From Telopea speciosissima (lineage: Eukaryota; Streptophyta; Magnoliopsida; Proteales; Proteaceae), in NCBI RefSeq assembly GCF_018873765.1, contig NC_057923.1:58956593-59020592 (forward strand): a stretch of 64,000 nt of DNA. The letters are read 5' to 3'. The position numbers were made by a program, and so were the translations under genes. Below are positions 55,630-64,000 of this stretch, one piece after another. Every line of letters starts with the position of its first letter. The first letter of the stretch is position 1. The notes beneath the pieces are model-generated. The model worked only from the letters and a program-made list of their open reading frames with translations, made no database searches and was not told the origin of the DNA.

Positions 55630-56060
55630 GGGCTGACTAAAATTTTTAGGGTTATATGGGTATTTTGGTAATGAGGGTGGGCCTTGGTACAATGGTAAGG
55701 TCGCTCCATTGTGAGCAAATGGTCACGGGTTCGACTCTGGAAACAGCCTCTCTGCAAAAGCAGGGGTAAGGCTGCAATTAAATTATGACCCTCCCCAAAC
55801 CCCGCAGTGGTGGGAGTCTTGTGCACTGAGTACACTCTTGTTGTATATGGGTATTTTGGAAAAGTGTACTCATATAATGCTGCTACGAATTGTAGCGAGT
55901 TCATTCTCTGTAATCTGAGAGAAGCGTGAGGATGAGCAGCTGTAACCCTATTCTCCATTGATAGTGAAGCAGATCTCATCTCACCTAAGATGTAGGCAAT
56001 CTTGCTGAACCACATAAATCTGTGTGTGTGTGGTTGTGTGGTTGTGTTTCTGCGATTTCC
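55630..56060 (+). mobile_element. LTR-like sequence (same family as 39784-40119), hosting a SINE
   Basis: GGTTATATGGGTATTTTGG, then after the SINE GTAGCGAGTTC, AGCTGTAACCC, CAGATCTCATCTCACC, GTAGGCAATCTTGCTGAACC and ACATAAATCTGTGTG follow the same order as the minus-strand LTR at 39784-40119. The ends could not be set, so it may be a partial copy. Confidence 0.5.
55653..55859 (+). mobile_element. Au-like tRNA-derived SINE with 16-bp target duplication
   Basis: The body at 55669-55843 (~175 bp) carries CTTGGTACAATGGTAAGG (box A type) and GGTCACGGGTTCGACTC (box B), then the plant Au-SINE hallmarks AAAAGCAGGGGTAAGGCTG, GACCCTCCCCAAACCCCGC, GGGAGTCTTGTGCACTG. TATATGGGTATTTTGG occurs exactly at 55653-55668 and 55844-55859, the target duplication from LINE-mediated insertion. 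No long poly(A); it ends with a T-rich stretch as Au elements do. Confidence 0.9.
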
Positions 56061-56287
56061 ATTCGTTTTTTCTGCATTGTTTTAGGTTTTCATTTTTTCT
56101 ATAATATATTGAATCCTTAAAGCTTTATACTACCACATGGCCAACTCTGATTGAGGTCAAAATTGAAAGATAATCAGGGATTGTGGGGCATACCGGAACA
56201 CAAAATTTGGGATCTTACTGATCTGCCATGTGGCAAATATTGGATTCAACTACTTAAAGTTTATGGTTGGGAGACTTGGAACTACCT

Positions 56288-57016
56288 AATCTTTTTTTTA
56301 AGCCCGAACATTACCTGGGACCGGGCTAGCCCCTGGAATTTTATTGATAATCAAAATTGAATAAAGAATAAGGGGGGGACATCCGCCTAACCCCAACCCA
56401 GAGGAGCAAACACTCTCAACTCAAACCTGAACCCAAAAATACGACAAAGACAAATTAAGAAGTAACCTAACCTATTTCCTTAAGGCTGGTAAACCAGCCC
56501 TGTCTTCCGGAGGATGCGAAGCACCTCCCCTGGCAAATGGCTGGCAACATGGAACATGGAGGACGAACAAGAATCACAAGCAAGATTCGCCATCCGATCT
56601 GCCACCCTGTTACTTTCCCTGTATGCAAAAGAAACCAGAGCTCGAGTAGAGTCTATTAAGGCCATGACTTCTTGAAAACAATACCACCCCCTCCACTGAT
56701 TACACCTTCTTTGACCGATCATCCTAACAGTGGAAGCCGAGTCCGAGTCTACCACAACATCAGAAAGACCCAACTGATGGCACAACTTCAACCCATCTCT
56801 CAGAGCCCTCAGTTCTGCCAATGAGTTCGTGCAATCACCATAGAAGTTGGAGAAAGCTGCTAGCATAAAACCTTCCTTGTCCCTAATAACCCCACCTCGC
56901 CCACCAATACCCGGATTACCTCTACAAGCCCCATCAACATTAAGCTTCACCGAGAAAAAAGCGGGCACCAGTAAACTGGGAGGGGACACCTCGGCCTGGC
57001 CGGCGCAACGGCGCAA
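56288..57016 (-). mobile_element. LINE 3' fragment with an RNase H domain
   Basis: The minus-strand frame from 57016 (178 codons, open) is an RNase H fold of the RVT_3 type: LNVDGACRGNPG (first Asp), NSLAELRALRDG (Glu), VVVDSDSAST (Asp), ESNRVADRMANLAC (last Asp). Plant L1 LINEs carry such a domain at the end of ORF2. A 3' UTR with AATAAA-containing sequence and an A-run (56297-56290) follows, as in LINEs. The upstream part is missing, so it is a 5'-truncated insertion. The open frame and intact catalytic residues are notable, but a domesticated gene is less likely than a young fragment. Confidence 0.75.
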
Positions 57017-58230
57017 CCACTAAGTCAAACAGCTGCAAAAGTAAGCCCTCTCTAGAGGAAGAGGAGTGCCTAATTTTGGCTGGTAAAGGAAGCTCTTTAA
57101 GGTGTATTATGCTTCAAAATAGAATGCTACATGTATTCTAACCATATCCATATTTTTCTTAAGTGCCTCTACGTGTATCTTTAGCATATCTTGCATCTCT
57201 CCGATATGTCTCCGAGATGTCTCTTAAACCTCACTCCTGACACGCTGACTGATATCGATACTTGACACATTACCTAAAATAACAACCACCATTAAGCAAC
57301 CATCATGGAAGCAGTTTGAGCAGCCTCAAATCTCAATAAAGCTAATAGTGAGCTCCTCCAGTTCATTTATGAATCCCCTCAAACATCATACTCTACTTAT
57401 ACAGTTATACCACATAAGTCTATACGATGAACAACACTAGGGCTTGATGTTGATGCAACCAAAACCCAGCTCATGTTACCATCTCGGACCTTATGGCCCT
57501 AACCCATCTGAAGTCTTACTGTATCTGGTCAATAGCAAAAGGTTAGGGTGGTTAACTCCCTTTTTAACCCAATCTTTGCCATTCATTCCTAGTCCAGTGT
57601 AAGAAACCAAAGATTGCTTCAGCTGACAAGGTGAATGATGAAGGCTCCAGATGAGAAGCAGAAGGCCAAAAGGACATGAGTTGAGATAGTAAGAATGATC
57701 TTAGAGACTAATGATAAACAGATGATTCAGAGATAGACAGAGTAAATTGAGGATTCGGACATATTCAGGCTTCATGGACTTAAGCTGAGATAGCAAAAGA
57801 AATTTAAACAGATAGACGATAAGATGGCCTTTGGATTACTTTGGTAGCTCCCACATACGTTTTGTTCCTAACAATCTCTAACAAGACTCAAACCTTGATT
57901 TGATAGATGTATTCATAACTTGAAGATGCAATGCAAAGATTGGAAAAAATGACCATTTGAATTTGTTTCTTCCTTTCTGTATTTGTAGTTTCTCAGAGTA
58001 AATTTTAGTAACTTCCTCCCTTCAGTTTCTAAATCTTCCTGATGGATTGCAAAAGGTTATCCACTTCGAGTGCTGCAAGCCCACAATCCATCTCTTTTTG
58101 TCTTTTCTTTCCAATTGTGACGCATCAAAATGAGATTCCTTTTGAGTATCTTTTCACAATTCCAAGATTGGGCATTTGTGACCAAGTTCTTGATAATAAT
58201 TAATAAGCAACAAACATGGTGGAATGGAAC
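57017..58230. other. Noncoding region
   Basis: No gene recognised; frames are short and lack family motifs. Confidence 0.45.
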
Positions 58231-59138
58231 TGTTAGAGTGTGTATGTATCGGTTGGAGGTCTATGGTTGTCCATAGACCTCTATACCGTAGGATGGTGTT
58301 TTTCTATCTGTCTAAGTTCATTGTAGTTTCCTATTGTAACTAGATATAACTTCCTAATGTGATTAAGATTAGCTAGCTAAGAGTTTTGTTTCTTTTCTGA
58401 TTGTAATATCAATTTAATATAAACAGGGTTGCAGCACCCTATGCTGCTTATTATCTGTATCTGGCCTTAGTTGATGATGATGATGACGATAAACTACGGT
58501 CTCTTCACCCTAATCAGCACCTTCTATGGAGTGAAAGATCGATTACAGTCAAGAGGATTGCAAATTGAACCTTGCAACTTGGGTTATAGATTTTTTTTTT
58601 TTTGGCCCATCAAGATATCAATCCCATCCAGCTGGTGGATTATTCTTAAAATTTGAGGAAAGATTGACCCTTCTTGGAGGACAACTCGACCAGGTTTTGC
58701 AGCTAATCAGCCCTGCTGATCATGGTCAATTGAGGTTCTTTTTCACTCCAGGCGGTATCTTGTTTTTAGGGTGTTTCTCAGATTCTAAAATTCTGAAATT
58801 ACTTTCTATTTATCCATCAGTTCTGCTGGATTTTTCTTTATGGCATTGATACTCATGTTTAACAGTACCTTAAACCTTGTTTTGGAGGTTTTCTGAGGTT
58901 CTGGTGATTGGCAGTTACAGTTCTCAATCTCAGCAGGCGGTACCCTGTTTTAGGGCACTTTTTTTATCCTATTGCTGTTTGCACTTCCGATTATCTGTTC
59001 TCAGTCTGATTCTGAGATTTTAGGGTTTTATTCCCAATCTGTTGAGGGATGTTCAATCCTTATTGGGTGGTTTTCTGACACCACCAATTCCTGATATTAT
59101 ATTTCACCCAGTTTTCAAGGATTTCTTGATTTTTGTGC

Positions 59139-60300
59139 ATGATGGCTGATCCCAAATCCACCAGCGACCATGTTAATGTTCAAATCACCACCATTAAACT
59201 GAATGGTGTCTCCATTTATCTGCTGTGGTTTCAGGCCGTCAAAGTTTATATTAATGCCAAAGGGAAGCTGCAGTATCTCCAGTCTGATCATCCCTCTGCT
59301 GATTCGAAAGACCCTACTGCTGTTAAAACATATGAGGACTAGATGTGTGAGAATGATACTCTGCTAATATGGTTGTGGAACAGCATGGAGCCTGCTATTG
59401 TCCTTAATGTCATGTTCCACATCACTTTAAAAGGGGTTTGGAATGATAACAAACCTTCTCTCAAGAGAAGAACATCTCTCACATTAACGACTTATATGAT
59501 AAATTTTTAATTTCAAGCAGGGGTACAGGTCTCTCAATTAATACTTCAGTATGTTTACAGGTATGACAGAGGAACTCAACCTTCATCAGCCCCTCACCAC
59601 TGATCTAGAACAATTGAAATCAGAGAGAAAAATTTCATTTGGCAAAGTTTATGGCCAGCTTAAATTCAGATTATCAGTCAGTTAAAAGTCAATTACTTTC
59701 TAGCGAAAAGGTACCTTCACTTAATGAAGCTTTGCACGTCTTAAATGTATTGTTACACCTTCCTGCCATAATGTCTCTCCCAAAGATAGTTCTGCATTTG
59801 TTGCTGGCTGCGGCCGCAGCTCTAATTTTTCTTGGAGAGGGTATCACTCATGGGGAGATCATGGTCATAGAGGTCATAGTATAGGTGGACAGCAGAGTGA
59901 CTAACCCATCAAACAGTGTTTGTTCTGTGGCAAGTTATATCATACTATTGATTTTTGATGGGCTAAACATGGTAAACCTGACTGGGCTCCACAATCAACC
60001 AATAGCGCTGTGTCCGATGAACTTCTGAGAAGGTGTCTTCTAGCAACACGAACATTGCATCCTCATCTAGAGCTTCATCATCCGGTTCCGGGTCTCGTGA
60101 TGATTACAGTCAAATCCTTAAGCATCTCCAGAATCTTCAGCCTTCCATTGGTGCTTCCTCATCCACAGCCACCCTGGCTCACATACATCTGCCTTGCTTT
60201 CTACCGTTTCATCCATTTCTCAAATAATTGATTTAGGGGCCTCAACTCATATGGCTGGTAAGTCTCACATTCTATCTTCACTTCAAAAGATTGCACATCC
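59139..60300 (+). pseudogene. Copia 2 Gag and start of protease (broken)
   Basis: ATG at 59139 (or 59142) opens MADPKSTSDHVNVQITTIKL, followed by LNGVSIYLLWFQAVKVYINA, a copia Gag N-terminus. A stop occurs at 59341. Gag continues in other frames (LLIWLWNSMEPAI near 59360; MAKFMASLNSDYQSVKSQLL at 59639). A zinc-knuckle-like CLFCGKLYHTI stretch lies near 59915. The protease begins IIDLGASTHMAG at ~60220, where the catalytic D-S-G is D-L-G. Several frameshifts; dead. Confidence 0.7.
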
Positions 60301-60311
60301 TTCTAGGATCA

Positions 60312-62073
60312 TTCTTGTCTGTTGGTCAAATGGAGTGTTGTTGTCATTGTTGGCAACGTATTTGGTCATATTGGTGTTGTGGCAGTAGCTACTGGTGATT
60401 TGGCAATTGTGAAATGGTCAAATGGATTTCTACATAGTGTGAAGGGCAGTTTGATCATTTGGTAGGGTTACAACGGCATCCGAGCATGGAGGCTGACTTT
60501 TGACAGTATATTGGATCCCTAAGCAGTGTTTGGCAAGGGCCCGAAGCAGCAGGTGAAGGCCTCGTACATCAAAAGTTGCGATTTCATAGGATCATGCAGT
60601 GGGGTCCACTTTGAAGCTATTTTTGGAAGCCTTAATGGCAGAACTGGACGAAGAACGCCTCACAAGAAATGCGGTTCGTCAAGTTATGGTTCCAATGCAA
60701 TTTGAATCACGTCATTATGAGTTCATACGAAGCAGTTACAGCGATGTTCGTGGAAGTGTGCAAAAAAGAATCAAAATGGGAGAGCTTTGTGAAAAATTGG
60801 AGCTCCTTAGTGAGTATTCTGTTGTTTTTTACGGCGACAGGTTATGTAATCATGTTTCTGTGGTTATGGAGGCCATTTTCCAATTTGTTTGGATCGATTT
60901 GGGTATAAAATGAGTGTTCTATGAGAAAGATTCTGTTTTATGAGCTCCGGTTGGCTGGGAGGACTGAGTTTCAGTGTTTCAAGCATATACCATATCAGTT
61001 ATGGACGGCCCAGATGAGAAGATTCCATTCTAAGTGTTTCTGCGAAGGTGTGCTTAAGAGCACAGATCATGGCGGAAGAGAAGCTCGCACTCGTGATCTC
61101 ATTGGTCACGTGCAAAAGCCCTTGGTGCACTGTCGCCTCACTTAATCAGCACTCTTTTGATTATTTCATAAAATCCCCTGTTCACTTCTGAAAAAGTTCT
61201 AAAACCCCCCTCGATCAAGGTTTTCGCAGCCAAACTTTAACTAGCCAAATCTCCTTTCTTTTTAAAGGCTTTTTCAACCAAAAAAAAAAAAATTAAGTTG
61301 TGTAATTTTTCAAGAGGAATTCATTGGAAGAAATTTCAGAAGCAAAAAACAAAGGTAGAACAAGATATGAACAAAAAACCATGAAGGCCTGTTTGTGAAG
61401 ATCCAAAGAAGATAGGGATGCGCGATTTGATTCTCTGAGATCCCCCTTTGCAAATTGATCTCTGGAATGCACAAGATAGAGGTATTCCTTATTCAACAAG
61501 TCTTGGTTTGTGACCTAGGGTTGCATATTTGTTGAAAAACCCTGGTGTATACATGTATTGGGGAAAGGGCTTGTAATTTGATTTTATTATTTTATATTGT
61601 GAACCTAGCAAGTTGGGGCTTGTCTAGGGTTTGGGGTTGTTGCCCTTGTCTGAATTGCACCCCAGATTGAAGTAGGATTGGAGTTCACAGGTTGTTGTTG
61701 TAATAAAAAATTTGAGTAGCGTATTGAGCAATATACGAAACCCTGGGTCGGGGGTATTGCTCCATAGATGTAGGCCGTTTGGCCAACCACGTAAATTTGG
61801 TGTCATGTCTGCTTTACTTTCCATTGCATATATTGGAGTGTGTTTGATCTGCAGAGTGGGGTGTACTGTCTGGTAGACCTGGCCACAGTGGTTGCGAGGT
61901 GGACGTGCATGTGTGTTGTGGGATGGTAATTACGGGATTGCCCCGGCCAATCAGGTTTGTTTAAAGTCTTCTCCATCAACGTCAACACAGGGTCGGAATT
62001 TAGGGATTATTTTTGAAGAATTTTAAAGAACACTGATTCAACCTCCCCCCCCCCCCCCTCAATGTCAACCTAA
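60312..62073 (+). mobile_element. ~1.76-kb insertion inside copia 2 (probable LTR-derived)
   Basis: Copia protease sequence breaks after ...KIAHPSRI at 60311 and resumes with INIVDDSSTNVTAFGSVSL from ~62074. GATCA occurs on both sides (60307-60311 and 62074-62078), consistent with a 5-bp target duplication. The inserted DNA lacks recognisable protein domains. 61690-61830 has GGATGTAGGCC-like / CCAACCACGTAAATTTGGTG, the R/U5 phrase of copia LTRs, and a C-run occurs at 62044-62058. The ends do not form TG...CA, so the exact nature is unclear. Confidence 0.5.
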
Positions 62074-63300
62074 GATCAACATTGTCGATGACTCATCTAC
62101 TAATGTGACTGCTTTTGGGTCTGTCTCTCTACCCTCTTTTCCTTCGTTAACTTTTGTTCTCCATGTCCCTAAATTACCTTTAAATCTTATGTCCGTTAGT
62201 CAATTAACCAAGTCTTTAAATTGCTCAATCACCTTTTACCCTACTTCTTGTGCTTTTCAGGATCTCTAGACAAGGAAGACGATTCGTGAAGGGCATGAGA
62301 AGGATGGCCTCTACTACCTTGATGACTCTACTACAACAGCTGCTTCTTCTACTTATCCACTTCATTGGCATTACCGACTGGGACATCTTTCCCTTTCCAA
62401 GCTTCAACAGATGGTTCCTAGTTGCAAGAAAATATCCCATCTTGAGTGTGACGCATGTGAGCTTAGAAAGCATCACCGTACCTCATTCCCCACTCACGAT
62501 GCCCCTCATAGTCCTTCCCTACTTTCCTTGGTTCACTCTGATGTCTAGGGTCCCTGCCGTGTCAAGAGTAAATTAGGTTTTGTTTATTTTGTGACATTTG
62601 TTAACGATCATTCTCGTATGACTTGGTTATCTATGCTAAAGGATCGTAATGAATTTTTACCTATTTTTAAACAGTTTTATTCTGAGATTAAGATATAGTT
62701 TAGTGAGTCCATTAAATTTTTTTGTTCCGATGCCATGATACATCAAACTAGTTGTTTTTATACTCAAGAAATGGTATTGCTGAACAGAAAAACAAACACT
62801 TTCTAGAGGTCGCCCATTCATTGATGTTTCACATACATGTTCCAAAATATTTGTGGAGTGATGCGATTCTTACGGCTTGTTATTGATAAATCGTATGCCA
62901 TCGTTGCTCTTGGTAATCAGTCTCTGTTCTCTATTATTTTTCCTGACATTAATCTGTTTGGTTTACCCCCACGGGTGTTTGGTTGTGTTTTCTTTGTTCA
63001 CAATCTTCACCCTAGAATTGATAAATTATCCCCACGTGCGAGCAAGTGTGAGTTTTTTGGCTATGCTCGCATTCATAAGGGTTATAGATGTTATAATCCA
63101 ATTACTCATCGATATTTTGTCAGTACAGATGTGACTTTCTTTGAATCTATACCCTACTTTTCTGCTAAGAGCCGTCAAATGGATGATGACGTCCTAATGC
63201 CTCTACTTCCGGTACTTGTGCCCTTCACCAACTCTTCTTCTGATAGTGCTCCAGCTAAGCAGTTGCAAGCATACAAGCACTGTCCTAAGCCCATGACCTA
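62074..63300 (+). pseudogene. Copia 2 protease end, pre-integrase and integrase (broken)
   Basis: VLHVPKLPLNLMSVSQLTKS closes the protease region (~62160-62220). Pre-integrase: HWHYRLGHLSLSKLQQMVPS with CDACELRKH (~62360-62470). Integrase core: SLVHSDVWGPC (a D-V-W-G-P box with a stop next to it), FVTFVNDHSRMTWLSMLKDR, then KYLWSDAILTACYLINRMPS. GCVFFVHNLHPRIDKLSPRA, CEFFGYARIHKGYRCYNP and RYFVSTDVTFFE give the integrase C-terminal module in an open frame (62837-63301). Multiple frame changes; non-functional. Confidence 0.8.
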
Positions 63301-63397
63301 AGCTGCTCCTTCGCAACCGCCCTCTACTTCATCAGACCCTTCCCTAGGGATTCTCCATCTCCTGACTTGTCTGACTTGTCAGTTTCTTTTTGTGAAG

Positions 63398-63708
63398 GCA
63401 ATGTTAAATTTCCGTAATTTCGAAGCTGGCAAAAGGAAATATGGAGCGAAATAAGAAACCATTATTTCGTTGAAATTTTGCTCATTTTGTTTCCTTATTC
63501 CGCTATTTCAATCTGCATTGTTTCGTCGAAATTTCGGTCATTTAGGTCAGTCATTTCGTTTCGGTATTTCACTCATTTTGGTCGTTTAGGCCGTTTGCCC
63601 CCCGAAATGGTCAAGCAAAACTCATGGGAAAAAATACATTGTTTCGACAAAAATTCGGTATTTCGGTCTGACTGAAACGCCGAAATGAAACAATATTTTG
63701 AACATTGC
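63398..63708. repeat. MITE inserted between integrase and RT of copia 2
   Basis: GGCAATGTTAAATTT on the left and ...AATATTTTGAACATTGC on the right form ~15-bp inverted ends of a 311-bp element. The interior is rich in TTTCG/CGAAA words (TTTCGTCGAAATTTCGG, CATTTCGTTTCGG) that are mutually complementary. Flanks GTGAAG and GTAAAGG are similar but no clean target duplication can be fixed. The copia frame resumes beyond it. Confidence 0.55.
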
Positions 63709-63714
63709 GTAAAG

Positions 63715-64000
63715 GTACTCGTACTTGTACTCAGCAGTTACCTACAAGTATCAGAATGTCTTGTTGCATTTTGGTTGGAAACGATCTATGGATGTTGAGA
63801 TGGATGCTCTATTGGATCGTCGGACTTGGACTCTTACTAACTTACTATTAAAAAAATGAGTTTGTGAGGTGTAGTTGGGTATACATAGTTAAATATCATC
63901 TTGATGGTTCTGTCGAGCGCCTCAAAGCTCAGTTGGTTGCAAAAAGCTTTACTCAAACGTATAGTGTAGACTATTTTGAGACTTTCTCTCTGGTGGTGCG
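63715..64000 (+). pseudogene. Copia 2 reverse transcriptase start (window edge)
   Basis: SMDVEMDALLDRRTWTLT (around 63788-63840) matches the W..AM..E..AL..N.TW.L opening of copia RT. CSWVYIVKYHLDGSVERLKA, LVAKSFTQTYSVDYFETFS follow to the window end, the usual K-A-R-LVA-KG-Y-Q..G.DY..TF segment with frame changes. The catalytic Y-V-D-D box would lie outside. Confidence 0.75.

Larger units (their letters stand above)
58231..64000 (+). mobile_element. Second Ty1/copia element, 5' part, runs off the window
   Basis: Coding order gag, protease, integrase, start of RT on the plus strand. A likely 5' LTR starts TGTTAGAGTGTG at 58231, but its end, PBS and the 3' LTR cannot be shown (the latter lies beyond 64000). 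The coding region has multiple stops and is interrupted by a ~1.76-kb insertion (60312-62073) and a MITE (63398-63708). A nested, inactive element. Confidence 0.75.

Noticed and set aside
55389-56015. 208-codon minus-strand frame
   Set aside because: Runs through an Au-like SINE and LTR sequence in antisense; no protein family resemblance.
60599-61145. 104- and 74-codon frames within the copia 2 insertion
   Set aside because: No recognisable domain and different frames; kept only as part of the unassigned insertion.

Overview
This looks like a nuclear segment of a flowering-plant genome, probably a woody or early-diverging eudicot or a magnoliid, although the lineage cannot be fixed from the sequence. 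The grounds are an intron-containing cytokinin oxidase/dehydrogenase gene with canonical GT-AG introns, berberine-bridge-enzyme-like (BBE-like) flavoprotein genes, and a heavy load of plant repeats: Ty1/copia, L1- and RTE-type LINEs, an Au-like SINE, solo LTRs and MITEs. Gene density is low. Only two genes look intact: a BBE-like oxidoreductase (2912-4507, +) and a CKX gene (46636-48606, +, five exons). No operon, CRISPR array, tRNA or rRNA gene was seen.

Layout. 1-2300: RTE LINE tail and two MITEs. 2311-4632: BBE-like gene 1, whose 5' end carries a nested tandem duplication (75 bp inside 371 bp) that left an orphan signal-peptide reading frame, and whose 3' UTR holds a small MITE. 6095-6834: probable solo LTR. 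6869-11365: a decayed copia element on the minus strand with both LTRs, a PBS, a PPT and a 5-bp target-site duplication. 11562-13132: BBE-like gene 2, broken by two frameshifts and lacking the cysteine that would give the second covalent FAD link. Before the copia insertion the two BBE-like genes lay roughly 2.5 kb apart, as an ordinary tandem pair.

13555-36353 is a large tandem array with two long units (about 9.3 and 10.5 kb) and a shortened third (about 3 kb). Units 1 and 2 each contain a MITE, a SINE-like stretch, noncoding DNA and a 3'-truncated L1-type LINE with both ORFs degraded. In unit 2 a 1328-bp solo LTR with AGAGG target duplications interrupts LINE ORF1, while unit 1 keeps the empty site. 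Unit 3 has no LINE but has an intact foldback MITE at the place where the LINE starts in units 1 and 2.

36354-46635 is gene-poor: two solo LTRs, an RTE fragment and two local tandem duplications. The CKX gene follows. 48607-58230 holds pseudogene and exon-like scraps on the minus strand, RTE and LINE remnants, a near-perfect 139-bp inverted duplication at 53.5-53.9 kb, an Au-like SINE inserted in an LTR with a 16-bp target duplication, and a LINE RNase H fragment. 58231-64000 is the 5' part of a second copia element on the plus strand, itself broken by a 1.8-kb insertion and a MITE, and running off the window edge.

The two intact genes both encode secreted, covalently flavinylated FAD oxidoreductases (PF01565-type fold), but they lie 42 kb apart and nothing links them functionally. 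I found no convincing new multi-gene system. The items most worth checking are the array history, the foldback locus, the duplicated BBE 5' end and the Cys-to-Ser change in BBE-like gene 2.
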